Below are positions 12,666 through 24,233 of a DNA stretch of 64,000 nucleotides, one piece after another. The DNA is from Hamiltosporidium tvaerminnensis (taxonomy: Eukaryota > Microsporidia > Dubosqiidae). Position 1 is the stretch's first letter. Each line of letters begins with the position of its first letter. The position numbers and the translations under genes are program-made. The stretch lies in assembly GCA_022605425.2 (NCBI GenBank), contig CM061248.1:992001-1056000 (forward strand), written 5' to 3'. Under the pieces are notes generated by a model. The model was given only the letters and a program-made list of their open reading frames with translations, ran no database searches and had not been told where the DNA came from.

Positions 12666-14515
12666 ATAAATAAGTTCTTATGCTTTAAATATTTCTAGTA
12701 AATTTTAAATTTAAACAAGACAAAAATCGGTATCTATTTTTGGCTTAAATACCATGTTTTTATTTCTGAAAATTTAACATCAATTGAAATCGAACAAATA
12801 TTTATTAATCATAATGAACTTTAATTTTCATTATAGTTTCAAATATAAAGAAAAATTTAAACTGTTTAAATTTTGACAAAACATTGTGTGAATGTTTCTT
12901 TTACAAAAAATAGAAATATAAAAAATATGGTTTTATATAACCGGTTTTATTTAGAAATTTCGATGTTTTTCTGGCATTTTATGAGACAAAATATCGAAAA
13001 CAATTCCATTTAAAGCTCATATTCTTAGTCTCTCGTTTCGAATTTTAGAATAGAATTAATGTTATATTTGATATTTGTCTTTAAATTTTTCTATCGAATA
13101 TTTTAGGATAGTTTGAAGAGGCTGTATTTACTGTTATGTTACAAATTAGAATAATTTAAATAAACGAAAATAAAACAATTCTCAAAGCTATAAAATCATA
13201 TTTTTTTTTGAAGATAATCTTTGGTCCTTTAAAAATAACGCAAATGTATAATTCGAAATAATAACACCGAACCAAAAATGCCAAAGATTTTTGTTTTTTT
13301 ATTTATAATATGATCAAATCAAAAAACCTTTTTCGAATAGCATAGTTAGCGCTTTTATTCGTTTAAAGCATTGAAACTTTACTTAACTAAATGGCCTGTA
13401 TATAGGCTTATTAATTTGAATGACACACAAAGGTTCTAAAAGCTTATTTTTTTTTTGTAATATTGGCTGGCAAGAATTTTTATGGCTTTTCGTAGAATTA
13501 TTTCCCGAGATGTGACAAAATACACAAGAGAAAATCGAAATTAAAAATTTGCGATAGAATATGAGAATTGCAGTTAAAGAAAATATAAAATTTCGGATAT
13601 CAAAACCTGCGAGTTAAAAATTCATTAAAAATCATATAGATGGAAAATTTACTACTCGTAAATGACTACCTGATCACTTTTTCTTTTGAAATTTAGAAAT
13701 TATGCAAAATAAAAAAATATGAAGAGGTTAAAAAACATTCTCCCAAAAAAGTAATTTACATTTCAAGAAATGCAATTTTATATTTTTTTATGAAGTAAAT
13801 AGCTCAAAAAATTCTAACAGTTATGATTAAATAGAATTATTCATCTACAGAACTTCGATATTTAAAATTTTAGATTGTTATAAAAATAGTATATTTTAAC
13901 AAATAGTTAAGGTCATTTTAGAAAATATTTCTTATAGAAAACAAAAACATTGAACATACAAAAGTATAATCAAAAGAAATTGAACCCATCGATTTAATAT
14001 TAGTATGGTATCAAAGAGCAAATAGAACGGCAAAAACTCGTTGTTTCATCGCGATAAAAAGTGTCTGCACTGCTACAATAACACATCATTCTAAATTTCG
14101 AATGGATTTTACTTGGCTTCATTCATATATTTAGAAGTAAATAAGGCATTTTTTTTCATATAATTCCAAAAATGTTCTTTAAATTAAAATTTAGAGACCG
14201 GGAGGACTAAGGAAGTATTATGATTCCCTTTATTCAAAATATCAACGGACACCTTTTATGTTTACTTATGATGATTATCTTTCGTAAGAATACAATCGTA
14301 CACTCATATTTCTAGCAGACGATTCTGAATGCTCGAAAGAATACTAAAATATTAAAACTGGTCTATAATGAGATCAATAAATACCAAATTTTTAACGCCG
14401 GCTTTTTACATGCATCTTAAAACCACAATATCTTTACCTTCGGAATTACTTCTGGTGTCATATATTTGGGAATTGAGTGTTCCTCTTGTTCCTATGAAAA
14501 ATAAACATTAGCATC
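12666..14515. other. AT-rich stretch, gene not recognised
   Basis: No convincing coding region. The right-hand end (about 14,190-14,515) is richer in mixed bases and may belong to the decayed reverse-strand gene immediately to the right. Confidence 0.4.
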
Positions 14516-15005
14516 TTAATTAAAGGATATGGGCTTGCATTCATCACGAATTATTACACTTAAAACGTTCAGGCGAAGTAGATAAATTCTTACTGAAATT
14601 TCAAATCTAGGAACTATATTTTTTTGGTGGAAAAAAGGATTTTTAGCAGCGGAACAGTCATATCTACTAACATTTATTGGATGATATATTATAGTCCAGA
14701 AAGTAATATTAGCATTACATAATAATGCATCTAGCTTTTTGGTAATTTCTGGTTGGCTAAATACAGAATTTTCTTTTTTAAAATTTAAAATTACGTCGAA
14801 TATTCTAATATATATATAGGGAGGCCGTCCGGATTCATGTTTTCAATTTGTATCTCCTCATTTATATATTTCTTAAATGTTTCATGAGTCGTAGACTTAG
14901 ATAATTGTAGCAGTTAGGAATATTTTCTCATTGAATATCTTTAAATATAACATCACTGAAGCATCTTTCTCTCCGGCTGATTTAATAAACTCATTTAGGG
15001 TATTT
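14516..15005 (-). pseudogene. Decayed reverse-strand coding remnant, unknown family
   Basis: Reading the reverse strand, a stop-free stretch of 108 codons runs from 14,842 to the TAA at 14,516-14,518, unusually long for this AT content, but it contains no ATG start. Its composition is protein-like, with Cys, Trp, Pro and His: KKLDALLCNANITFWTIIYH, then RFEISVRIYLLRLNVLSVII. Upstream, in another frame, LNEFIKSAGEKDASVMLYLK (about 15,000-14,940) could be the same gene before frameshifts; downstream PKYMTPEVIPKV continues past two stops. I do not recognise the family. It may be a lineage-specific gene. Confidence 0.35.
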
Positions 15006-15231
15006 TAAACACCAAATACTTAATTTAATAATAATTGACGCAAATATTTATAGAAATTTTAAGTCGTTAGGATTTTTTTTGAAATTTCAGAAAGATATAT
15101 AATAAAATATAAAATTCCTGATTATAATAGAATTCTTCAATGAAAAATATAAATATAAAATATTATAACTCATTTTTTACTATAAAAAAATTTAAATTTT
15201 CTATTTAATATATAAAACTAAAGAAATTGGT

Positions 15232-15450
15232 ATGTCTGGATTTTTTATTGACGTACTAGTGGGTTTCTACTTAAGTAGAGCTTTTAAGTCATTGCTTGCA
15301 TCTATACACAAAATTTTAAAGATTAAAAATAGAAAAAATTCGGAGCAAGATAAAATATATCCAAGTACATCATATTTAGAAAGCGTAGTGTTACGAAAAA
15401 ATTGGAATATTCGAGGCCAAATACTCCACCGCTTTTTCGTAGAAATATAA
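15232..15450 (+). CDS. Small hypothetical protein, 72 aa
   Basis: An ATG-initiated frame of 72 codons. It opens with a hydrophobic stretch (GFFIDVLVGFYL) followed by a basic segment (KILKIKNRKN) and a mixed C-terminus with Trp, Arg and His. The leader followed by a short soluble tail resembles the general plan of the 93-codon gene at 20,344-20,625, but the sequences do not clearly align. No ribosome or promoter signals are evident. It could be the intact front of a decayed gene or a chance ORF. Confidence 0.3.
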   Translation: MSGFFIDVLVGFYLSRAFKSLLASIHKILKIKNRKNSEQDKIYPSTSYLESVVLRKNWNIRGQILHRFFVEI

Positions 15451-16207
15451 CCCTAAAAAAAATATTTGTATGGAAAACATCTAGACAAGACACTATTATA
15501 GTATATTGTTTAAGATAATATGAAGCCGTCAGAAAACTTCTATTATTTTCAAACTTTAGATACCCTAGATATACTCTCGGTTTATTAAATTTGTTTTTGC
15601 GATCTTTCACAATAATAATCATAATTCAAATTTGGTTTTTACGGTGTAAAATCTTGCCATATAGCATGACATTGAAGAAATTTTTTAAGAAAAATCGGGG
15701 AAGTACTTGAATGACTGGCTTAACCACCCTCTCTTAAACCACTTTATAATATATATTCTATAATTAAAAGAATAGTTAAAAAAATAAAATAAAGAACAAA
15801 ACTCATTTAATTTAAAATACAAGTTTATTTGAGTAAATATTCTTTACATATAATCGGGAATCCTTTAAGTATTAAGAATGAAAATAGTATGGAATTATAA
15901 AGACATCAAGAAATTAATATTAACATTTATGTATATATTTGCATATGTTTGGCCTAAAATTGTGCAGTTTTTAATAAAATGCAACAAATAACTGAATCAG
16001 ATCAGCATCTAAGATTCTAATCAGATTTAATACAAGAAAAAATATATAGATAAAAATTATGATAGTTGTTCAACTCAAATTTGTAGAACAAAAATCAATT
16101 TAATATTATTTAAACATTTTCTTCGGAGCTGGACATACACTTAAGATTATTTTATAATATATATTTCTGAGTTATGTAAAGTGAAATATTTAAAACATCT
16201 ATATAAT
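15451..16207. other. AT-rich intergenic stretch
   Basis: Nothing recognised. The reverse-strand ORF overlapping 15,323-15,622 lies antisense to the small ORF and lacks domain features. Confidence 0.45.
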
Positions 16208-16452
16208 CATGTTCCCCACCATGCCGGGAGCAGAATTGGCTTGGAGTATTCTCTGCTTTGAAAGAGGCAATTAAAAAGGACTGATACTCCAGGTTGGAGT
16301 TGGGCCTAGGGCTAACAATAACCCGCTCTCTAAACCCACCCAGTTAAGATACTCAAAAAAGTAAACAAACCTACTAGAAAGAGAACATGGGCGGTATTAC
16401 TGACGGAGGCCAAAGCTCATGTGAACTTTAGTGCCGAAGATGAATGAATGAA
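16208..16452 (+). repeat. Dispersed ~240 bp repeat (family B), copy 2
   Basis: It runs from TGTTCCCCACCATGCCGGGA to the tetranucleotide-like tail GATGAATGAATGAAT. It aligns with copy 1 (1,843-2,085) throughout and is better preserved. Characteristic blocks are GCCGGGAGCAGAATTGGCTT, AGAGGCAATTAAAAAGGACT, CCTAGGGCTAACAATAACCC and AAGTAAACAAACC. The terminal GAAT repeats and the locally raised GC fit a short retroelement. No internal ORF. A 5' portion recurs in inverted orientation at about 26,100-26,225 and 42,420-42,540. Confidence 0.75.
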
Positions 16453-19400
16453 TACAAACATGACTTTCATTTAAAGTCTTGTCAAGAATCTGGTATTATC
16501 ATTTTTATAAATCAGAAGAAATCTAGGATATTGTTTTTGTTTATCCTATCGAGCCCAATTTATTCCCAGGAATCAAAAATTCGGGGTATATCGCTATAAA
16601 TAAAACAATTTTTATATATCTGATACTATTTATAGGTTTCCATATCAAGAATTTATTAAGCATAATGTTCGAATTTAATTCTCTAAACGGCTTCTATAGA
16701 TTTATTGTAAGATATAGATGAGGCACTACAATTGTTTGATTTTAATAAATATTATAGTCATAAAGACTCGTCGATTATATCAATCTCATACATTTTTTTA
16801 CATATAATTTAAAAATTCATAATGGGCTTAGTGTTTGCATGAAATAATGGTTTTCGATATTTTTATAAAAATTTGTATATTTTACGTAAAAAGACTTGTT
16901 TAAAAACCTAGAAAACAGACCAAAATTAAGTTTCTGGCTTTCATAGAAATTTTATTTTAGATGTGGGTATTTCAAGAACATTTTATGAAGAATGCTAGCG
17001 TTCTCTACGATAGATATTTTTACACTTTTTATACATAATTGCATTTTAAATAAACACAAATCGGTATAAAACCAAATATTTAAATCGATATGGGTGTAAT
17101 ATATTCTTCTGAATTTATATATTAAGTTTAATATAAGCTCAAACATATATTTGCCTAGTAATTAACCGAGTTCAAGCTTTATATATACATGTGATACAAT
17201 AAAGGTCAAATTTACTTTTCAATAAAATTTATTTCGCTTTATTGATTTAGTGAAATGCTGTGGTATAGCATTTTAAATTTATATGATTAAAATACGAAAA
17301 ATATTTTTATTGCTAGCCGTAAGGAAGATTAATCCAATATAGGCATCTATTTGTACTTTGTCAAATATGTTTCGATTCTCGTTATTATCGTTATTTTTTC
17401 AAATTATTATATTTTGTTTATTTCAAAACCATAAGCGTGATAATTATCTTCACAATATGTATAAGTAATCGAAGAAGTTCATCCTCTTGTTTTCTATATC
17501 TATTAGTGGTTGATATTACTCTATTGAATTAGAATTAAGCCCATATAAATAATATTTTGTGAAAAAACTAAAAAAACAAAAAACTAAATAAAAATAATCA
17601 ACAGAATAAGTTCATTCTGCATTATTAATACTATAGATATAGCTTGAACAGTTTCAAAATAAACAAAAAATTTGGGAAAAATCGGAAACATCGGATATGG
17701 CTTATTTCCTCAATATTTTATTTAATGGTTTGGTATCTTATACATTTTTTTTTATCATAAAGAGATTTTGCAACATAAAAAATCAGAGATATATATGCAA
17801 AATATTAGCATTAAAATATACCAAATCGATGACGCAAAATTGAGGGTTAGTTCTACTTTCACAATCATTAATTTGAACCGTGGAACATCTCTTTGAAAAA
17901 AAAGAGAAACTCTCATCTTGAATACTGAACATATGTTTCAAGAACACCAACTATTATTCAAAAATTATTGTTTATCTTTGTTTGGAATTTGCTATTTTTT
18001 TGAAATTATACTTATTAATATAAATTCTAGCACAATAAAAATGATATGAGCCAAAAACGAATCGCTATATTTTTTGAAGATAATTACCTTACAATAAACT
18101 ATATTATACATTAGCAATTTTATAATGAGTCTATATAAAAGATCAGAATCATGTCTAAATATTTACAAGGCTTAATAGGAAATAGGAAGTAATGAGTATA
18201 TCGCAATTGACTTTCATGGTGAATAAATTACTTTCTGGCATAATAGTTATCTTTCAAACATGGAAGTCTTGCGTTCAGCTAACAACCAAACTAGCAAAAA
18301 AATGTTTTTTGAATCTTAAAACTTGGCAAACTCATGTTCAAGTGTAAATCGTGTTGCCATAAAAGAATTAGAAAGAGGTGATATATAAGATAGGCTTATG
18401 ATAGAAATTCATTTGTTGTTTAGGTTTTGAAGACTTTGCACTACAGATCTCAATTATTGTACAACTAAATGCCAATTCAACATAAAAAATGTACTTTTAC
18501 TTTTGGAAAAAAAGTTCTCTGTATCACGTTGCGTATAGATTTTCTATACCTTTTTCAAAAAGTTACAAATATACCCTCAAGTTAACGTACCACATTTTTA
18601 TAGTTAAAGAAAATTTAAAAATTTGAACTAAAAAAGAGCTTTCGTAATCTTTTTTGAATATATTTTTATAGCAGGGTGTTAGACTATTACTTTAAAATTG
18701 AGATTTAATGTTATAAGTACTAATCATTTAGTTAGAATCCTGCTTTGCAGTTATAATTTGTATGTTTTTTTACTTTAGATCATGAATTTTGCTTTTCAAA
18801 CACACTTTTCAAAACCATTCTTCGTTTCTAGCATTGAAATTATCTTACCAATATTTCCTTTGAAAAAATTTCAGTTTATACCATTCAAGTATTTCTAACC
18901 GTAATCTCACTTTATGTATTATAAATGTTTCATGGATTTTTAGATATAGACTTTTTCCTTTTCCGGGCCATTTACCTTATATACCCCTAAAATTTTAACC
19001 TGCTTATAAATATGTGATTCTTACAAATACTACTTATAGCATTTTCTTTAAATATTATTAATTAACATGAATTATTTCTTTTAGATCATAAATATCAAGT
19101 TTATGTTAGAATTCGAACTTGCAAACTATTTATTTTTGACTTGTTTTATGCCATTGGTCTTATATTTTTATTTTCCCTGTACGCTTCGATTGTGTAGAAT
19201 TGAAAGATTCTGTCTATAATTTTCTAATATTTCTCTTGAGAAATTTCGTTTTTTTTCGAAGCTATTTTGAAGAGATATATTTTTTTTTGAAAATTCAGAG
19301 CCATTAATATTTGGGTTATTTTGGGAAAGCAAATATACTATAGAAATCATACTGTTCTGATAGTATGAATTATGCCACCAAGTATTTAAGTAGAGACAAA

Positions 19401-19719
19401 GGTTTAGAAGCAATAGCAAAGATAAATCTTGATTTTGGATTATACTGAAATTCAAAAGCACACCCGTTTTAATAAGTTTTGTCCTATATTTATAGATAAC
19501 CAATCTAAATTTTCCCGGTGAGATATTAAATTAAAACGTGATTTAAATCATTACGCTGATATTATTGCAAATTTGTCTCCTATGTAACAATATTAAGATT
19601 TTTTATAGCAAAAATGATTTTTTTTCATTAAAATCTTAACATAAACGATTTATAATTTAAAATATTTTATCTTACAATGTTATCGAAAAATTACAATAAA
19701 ATTATTTCTTGTATTTCTT
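16453..19719. other. AT-rich stretch with no confident gene
   Basis: About 3.3 kb with no LINE, LRR or repeat similarity recognised. One weak reverse ORF (19,168-19,503) is listed separately. A possible coding-like patch near 18,300-18,420 is too broken to call. Confidence 0.4.
19168..19503 (-). CDS. Doubtful hypothetical ORF, 111 aa
   Basis: A reverse frame of 111 codons that opens with TTG rather than ATG and has an upstream in-frame stop within about 30 bases. It has a hydrophobic run (LSLLLLLNLCLYL) and a polar, charged C-terminal half rich in Asn, Ser and Lys. No homologue is visible in this window. The open length is slightly above expectation for this composition, but without an ATG it is probably a remnant or chance. 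Confidence 0.2.
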   Translation of the reverse strand: MVIYKYRTKLIKTGVLLNFSIIQNQDLSLLLLLNLCLYLNTWWHNSYYQNSMISIVYLLSQNNPNINGSEFSKKNISLQNSFEKKRNFSREILENYRQNLSILHNRSVQGK

Positions 19720-20678
19720 TAATTACTTAATTATAAAAAAAATAATACAAACTTAAATTTGTATATTCTCTTTTAATTTAGTATCAGAATTTTATCAATT
19801 TATGTCTTTCGACTATTCATTCGTTCAAATTAACTTATTTAATTTGAGTAAAATAAGATTAATATATTTTTAATTCACTATAAATTATAGAAAATAATCT
19901 TTAAATAAAATATTAAGCAATCGATTTATTATAGTTGAGAGCAGTGTGTAAAAACTTTAGAATAATTAAAAGATTTATTTGAAATCAGCCCAATAATTCT
20001 ATTTTATACTAAAAAATTTCAGTTCTACATTTACATTTATTGTGCCACTCTAAAAATTTAAATAGTTTAAATTGGTATAATTGTACCAAAATACGTTTAA
20101 GTATATTAAAAAAATATAAATTCCAAAATTGGTTTTTAAAGGAATTAAAAAATTAATTTCAATTTAAGAATTATATATTAAATATTGCAAGGAGACATAC
20201 ATTTCAATTCGTTCTAAATCATTTATTTACTAAAAATAAAGACCTAATTATGTTTAATGTTGCAAAAAAATTTGAATCATCAAAAAATATTATTTAATTT
20301 CAATTTAAATTTAAAAGTATTATAATTTACAGTTTTAGTAGATATGGATTATATTCTTACCTGGTTGTATTTTATAGGGTTTGCTGTTTCAATGGACGTA
20401 TACGTATATTCACTTCTTAAATTTGATGGTATACCTACACGTAAGGAAAACATGTTTAAATTTTATTGTAATAACAATGGCTCAATGAATAGCCACATGG
20501 GTTCGCTGTTAAACAAAAAAAAAGAAATATGTGTTCCAATCATTATATCTGATATAGAAAAATTTGCCAAGAAAAAACCAGCTCCGAAATCCAGGAATTT
20601 CAACCATTTCATCAGATCTAATTAAAATATATCCCTTTTCGCTTTTATACTAGTGAAAAATATAATGTATTCTTATTT
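19720..20678 (+). repeat. Paralogous segment P, uninterrupted copy
   Basis: This segment, which includes the 93-codon gene, matches 47,530-48,145 joined to 51,949-52,440, and its left part also matches 31,197-31,828. Shared blocks include ATTTTATCAATT-ATGTCTTT, AAAATAATCTTTAAATAAAA-like, and the region GCAAGGAGACATACATTT, which corresponds to GCATGGCGACATATATTT at the LINE insertion site near 51,950. It therefore shows what that locus looked like without the LINE. Similarity is clearly lower than between the two 12-kb blocks, so this is an older duplication. Confidence 0.7.
20344..20625 (+). CDS. Small protein with N-terminal hydrophobic segment, 93 aa
   Basis: An ATG-initiated frame of 93 codons. 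Residues 4-25 are hydrophobic (ILTWLYFIGFAVSMDVYVY), which suggests a signal anchor or signal peptide. The rest is polar and ends in a basic tail: IEKFAKKKPAPKSRNFNHF. A paralogue at 52,103-52,382 preserves the same design and the most similar residues (IGFAVSMDV at the N-terminus; ISxIEK, PKPRDFNHF/PKSRNFNHF and the RS(N/D) C-terminus), which supports a real gene rather than a chance ORF. That paralogue is broken and has lost its start codon. A truncated LINE begins about 50 bp downstream. Function unknown; possibly secreted or membrane-anchored. Confidence 0.6.
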   Translation: MDYILTWLYFIGFAVSMDVYVYSLLKFDGIPTRKENMFKFYCNNNGSMNSHMGSLLNKKKEICVPIIISDIEKFAKKKPAPKSRNFNHFIRSN

Positions 20679-23140
20679 TAATGGCTTCCCAATTAGAAAG
20701 CTGCTAAAATTGATGGTATTTACAATTTTTTCATTAAGAAGCTTACAACTCTTCACAAATATCTTTATGATATTGTGAAAGTTATATGTTTAAAAGGAAC
20801 ACCTCAAGCTGATTGGTTTTACTGCGGGCTTACGTATTTGTTACCGAAAGGAATTCCACGAAGAGGCTCTGACTACAGGCCAATCACTTGTATGTCCAAT
20901 CTCTATAAGTTAACAACAAAGTGTGCAACAAAAGTCGTTTAAATTAAAGTGGAAAGGAAAGGGTTGCTTGCAGAGAACCAGTTGGGAGCAGTTAGAGGTG
21001 TGCAGGGAGCGAAAGAGCATGTTCTACTGAATATTGCCTTAAATAAAGAGTATGTAAATAAATTTAAGAACCCATGGATTGATAATTAAAAAGCTTATGA
21101 TTCAATAGATCATGCTTATTTAACTCAATGCATTGAAAACCTTTATTTACCTGATTGGATCCTGAAATTTATTAAGGTAATTTTATCGAAATGAAAAATC
21201 GATATATCAGTAGGGCCTGAAAAAATCGTGAGCAAGAAGATTGATAGAGGGATTCTACAAAGAGATAGTCTGTCACCTTTGTTATTTGTGTTGTGTATGG
21301 ATCCATTAAGCCGAAAGCTTAATGAAAAATACACAAAAGTGACAGTACAAACAGATGCAGAATCCCATTCTACTAATCATTTCTTGTTTATTGATGATCT
21401 TAAGCTCCTTTCTGAAGACAGTTTCACATTAAATGCTATGACAGGCGAGGCAAAGGAATTTTCAGAGGTAATTGGCTTAGAGATAAACAAAGAGAAGTCA
21501 GCCAAAAATGAATAGTGTTGTAAAGATAAAGCTACTCTTCTAGAAGGTGTTAGTGTTTACAAATATTTAGGAATAATAGAAGATAGCACAGGAATTCCAA
21601 CACGTAGCTCATTTGAAGAAGTACAGAGCAAACTTATATCAAGAGTTAAAAGACTTGTCACAGTAGATTAAATGCAAAAAAATTATTTTCTGCAATCAAT
21701 CAACATGCGATATCGTAAATCAACTACCACATAGGAGTACTTCGACTTGAACCGGCTGACTTCTCTAAGTTAGATGATGCAGTGCGTGCGGTGTTGGTGA
21801 AGAATAAAAATATCTCCGCCCAGGATGTAAAGAGCGTTTATACCTTCCTAGAACAGAACTTGAAAGAGGCCTACATAGTGTTGAGTTGTAAAGCGAACAT
21901 ATGCTTCTGCAACTCTTGAATTGTCTGGAAAAAAGTAAAGAAATATCAACTAGACGAGCAGCAATCCTCAAGGTGGAGAATAATAATAAAACCCATCTTG
22001 CACTAATAAAAAGCTTCTTAAAAGTAAAGTACAGGTTGGTAGAAGAAGTCACTAAGAAAAGTTTAGAAGAAGCTCAACTTTATAAACATTATAACGAAAT
22101 AGAAAAACGAAAACTATATTCAAAGTTATATAATGCAAGAAAAAATGAGCTTGTGAGTGTTAGTGACTCTTCAAGATGGCTAAAGAGAGGAAATATTAGG
22201 CCACGAAATGAAGCTGTGTTCTGCTATATCCAGGATAGAAATGTATTCTGGGGAGCAGATGGTGTGTGTCAACATTGCGGGAAGTCTGATAAGACTGTAG
22301 ATCATCTAGCAACTAGATGTTAAAAAATGCTAGGCCATGACTACACCAGACGGCATAATGAAGTTGTTAGATGCCTACACCTACTTCTTCTAAAAAGATA
22401 TAAGTTTAAGTCTTTAAAACGGATTAGGAGTCACTCAGTTCACGAAATTCTTGATAATGAGTATGCAGAGATAAGAGTGGACACCAGAATTAAAACTGAT
22501 GTTAAAATTCGGAATAACAGACCGGACATATTTATTTTAGATAAGAAGAAAAATAAGATAACGCTCATTGAAGTAGGAATCACTTCCCAAGATTCACTTC
22601 AAATAGTTGAAACTGAAAAACTTAGGAAGTATGACCTGCTAGCCAATGAGTTGGGTCTTATTTATAAGTGTAGTGTTGAGATAATCCCTTATGTGATGAC
22701 CTGGGACGGTATTGTGACAAAATACCATAAATCTCATCTTAAAAGACTAGAAATACCCATGAATGTAGAGGCATACATTCAGTCTATAGTACTTAAGAAA
22801 ACAGTCGAAACAATTTCCTTTGATCGACGAAGAGGACTTGAGTCAGGACTTAATGCCGAAGAGAGCTGGGAGAGAGCGTAAATAGGTGTTATTATGAGAT
22901 CAGAGATGCACGAGGAACCAACACCCCCTTTAAAAGAAGCAAAGAGAGAGGAAGATGGTGTTAAAATTTTAAAACCAAAAAATAATACACCCCTTATTCC
23001 ACAAGGAGGAACCACTTTAGAGGAACCGACCAATAACATGAATGAAGAGTCGGATTTGGAAGAAGAGAAAATAGTGGTTAAAGAGGTAGAAGAAAACATA
23101 TAAAAATGTTAAAAATATTTTAACCCAGAATTTTATTAAT
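20678..23140 (+). mobile_element. 5'-truncated LINE (R2/R4/Dong-type), forward copy
   Basis: Similarity to the longer LINE copies starts at about 20,678, inside the region just before the reverse transcriptase, and runs to the shared 3' terminus (TAACCCAGAATTTTATTAA). The 5' part is missing, as is usual for incomplete reverse transcription. Its left neighbour is the tail of segment P; its right neighbour is the inside of an LRR gene. No matching target-site duplication is visible at the two edges, so the two flanks were probably brought together by recombination rather than by this insertion alone. Confidence 0.85.
20690..23103 (+). pseudogene. LINE reverse transcriptase/endonuclease relic (forward copy)
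   Basis: Interrupted frames cover most of the pol region. The order is: RT fingers (CGLTYLLPKGIPRRGSDYRP region, 20,820-20,890), a KAYDSIDHAYLTQCIENL motif-A block (about 21,090-21,140, with a stop just before it), RGILQRDSLSPLLFVLCMDP (about 21,245-21,300) and the catalytic-type FIDD box (FLFIDDLKLLSED, about 21,385-21,420). Then come a CCHC knuckle (CQHCGKSDKTVDHLATRC, ending at a TAA at 22,321-22,323) and the restriction-like endonuclease domain (RPDIFILDKKKNKITLIEVG, about 22,520-22,580). Here the KYTK-VTVQTDAES junction is in frame, whereas it is shifted in the reverse copies. Multiple stops make it non-functional. Confidence 0.85.
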
Positions 23141-24233
23141 TAATTCCACTATATTTCTTAAATGCTCTGTAAATTTGAAAATTGTATCAAATTCAGATTC
23201 AATAAAAACTATCTTTTTTAAATTTTTAAAATTTAAATTTGCATTTAGAGAACAAATGACATCATCAGATATGTTACCCCGAAAGAATACAATCTCATCG
23301 ATCTTTTTTTTTAAATTTTTTAAAATAAAACAAAAACTCATTGAATTCGCTCTGTTTATTTCGTTTATATGCAAATATTTTATATCTAATGTATTTAGAA
23401 TTATTAAAAATAAACATTCAACATTATGATTCAAAACCACTTTTTTATAAAAAAATGTAATTAAATTCGTCATTAATTACTAGAGTATGCTTTCTATCTT
23501 CTGTAAATAACCCTTTATATTTATCGTAAATATAAGATTCATTTTCTTTTATAAAAAATAAAAATTTTAAAGCATTTTCGAAATTCAGTAGTTTTAAATA
23601 TCCTTTTGAAATTTTTTTGAATAAAGCATGTGAGAAATAGTCTTGCTTTGAAAAATGAAACGATACTTTTTCGATGTTAAAATTTTTCATTTCATCAGAT
23701 TTCACTAAATAAGAGCAAATATTTTTTATCACATTTCGCAATTTATTATCACATTCAACTCTAAAATATTCTAAAAAATATAATGTTGTATAAAACTTGT
23801 CAATTGTCATTTTATCATTTAATAAACCGTATGATACAAAAAAATCATAAAAAAGTAAAAAATCAGAATTCTTTATATGATGACAGAGAAATATTTCTAT
23901 ATTATTGTTTATTTTGTCAAAATTTTCAAATATATCAAACTTAAGACCAATTCTCTCAATAAATTCTATATAATACTGTTTATATTGCCTATTTGAATCT
24001 CTGACAAGCATTCTTTCCAAACATTTTTTTTCGTCATTTTCATTAGTCTCATCTCTTTTGATTTGACATAGACATTCGAGTTTGAGTTCATTATTAATTG
24101 AAGCTAAGTCCGACCCTTCATTTTCATCTACAACATTAAATCTAATATTTCTTTCACTCGAATAATAGATAAACACAAAAATAAGTGGTTTGTATAATAA
24201 CGTTATGAGATAGAAGCACAGATTAAATTTCAT
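23120..24233 (-). pseudogene. Truncated, frameshifted LRR protein gene (block 1 copy)
   Basis: It is a copy of the 5' half of the 773-aa gene at 38,225-40,546. It starts at ATG 24,231-24,233 with the same hydrophobic leader, and roughly the first 128 residues are identical to the other copy. Similarity then drops sharply (from about the IKNSDFLLF/IKKSDILIF position). One extra base at about 23,460-23,461 shifts the frame, ending the first ORF at 262 codons. The original frame resumes and runs to 23,142, where the gene is cut by LINE 3' tail sequence. The tail supplies the last codons (LINKILG) and a stop. The remaining two-thirds of the LRR region is absent. Confidence 0.85.

Noticed and set aside
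14190-14500. Forward-strand reading with LADD and YLGIE, reminiscent of RT motif C and the thumb region
   Set aside because: The motifs fall in different frames separated by stops, and the opposite strand of the adjacent region has a much longer stop-free stretch. Not enough to call an RT.
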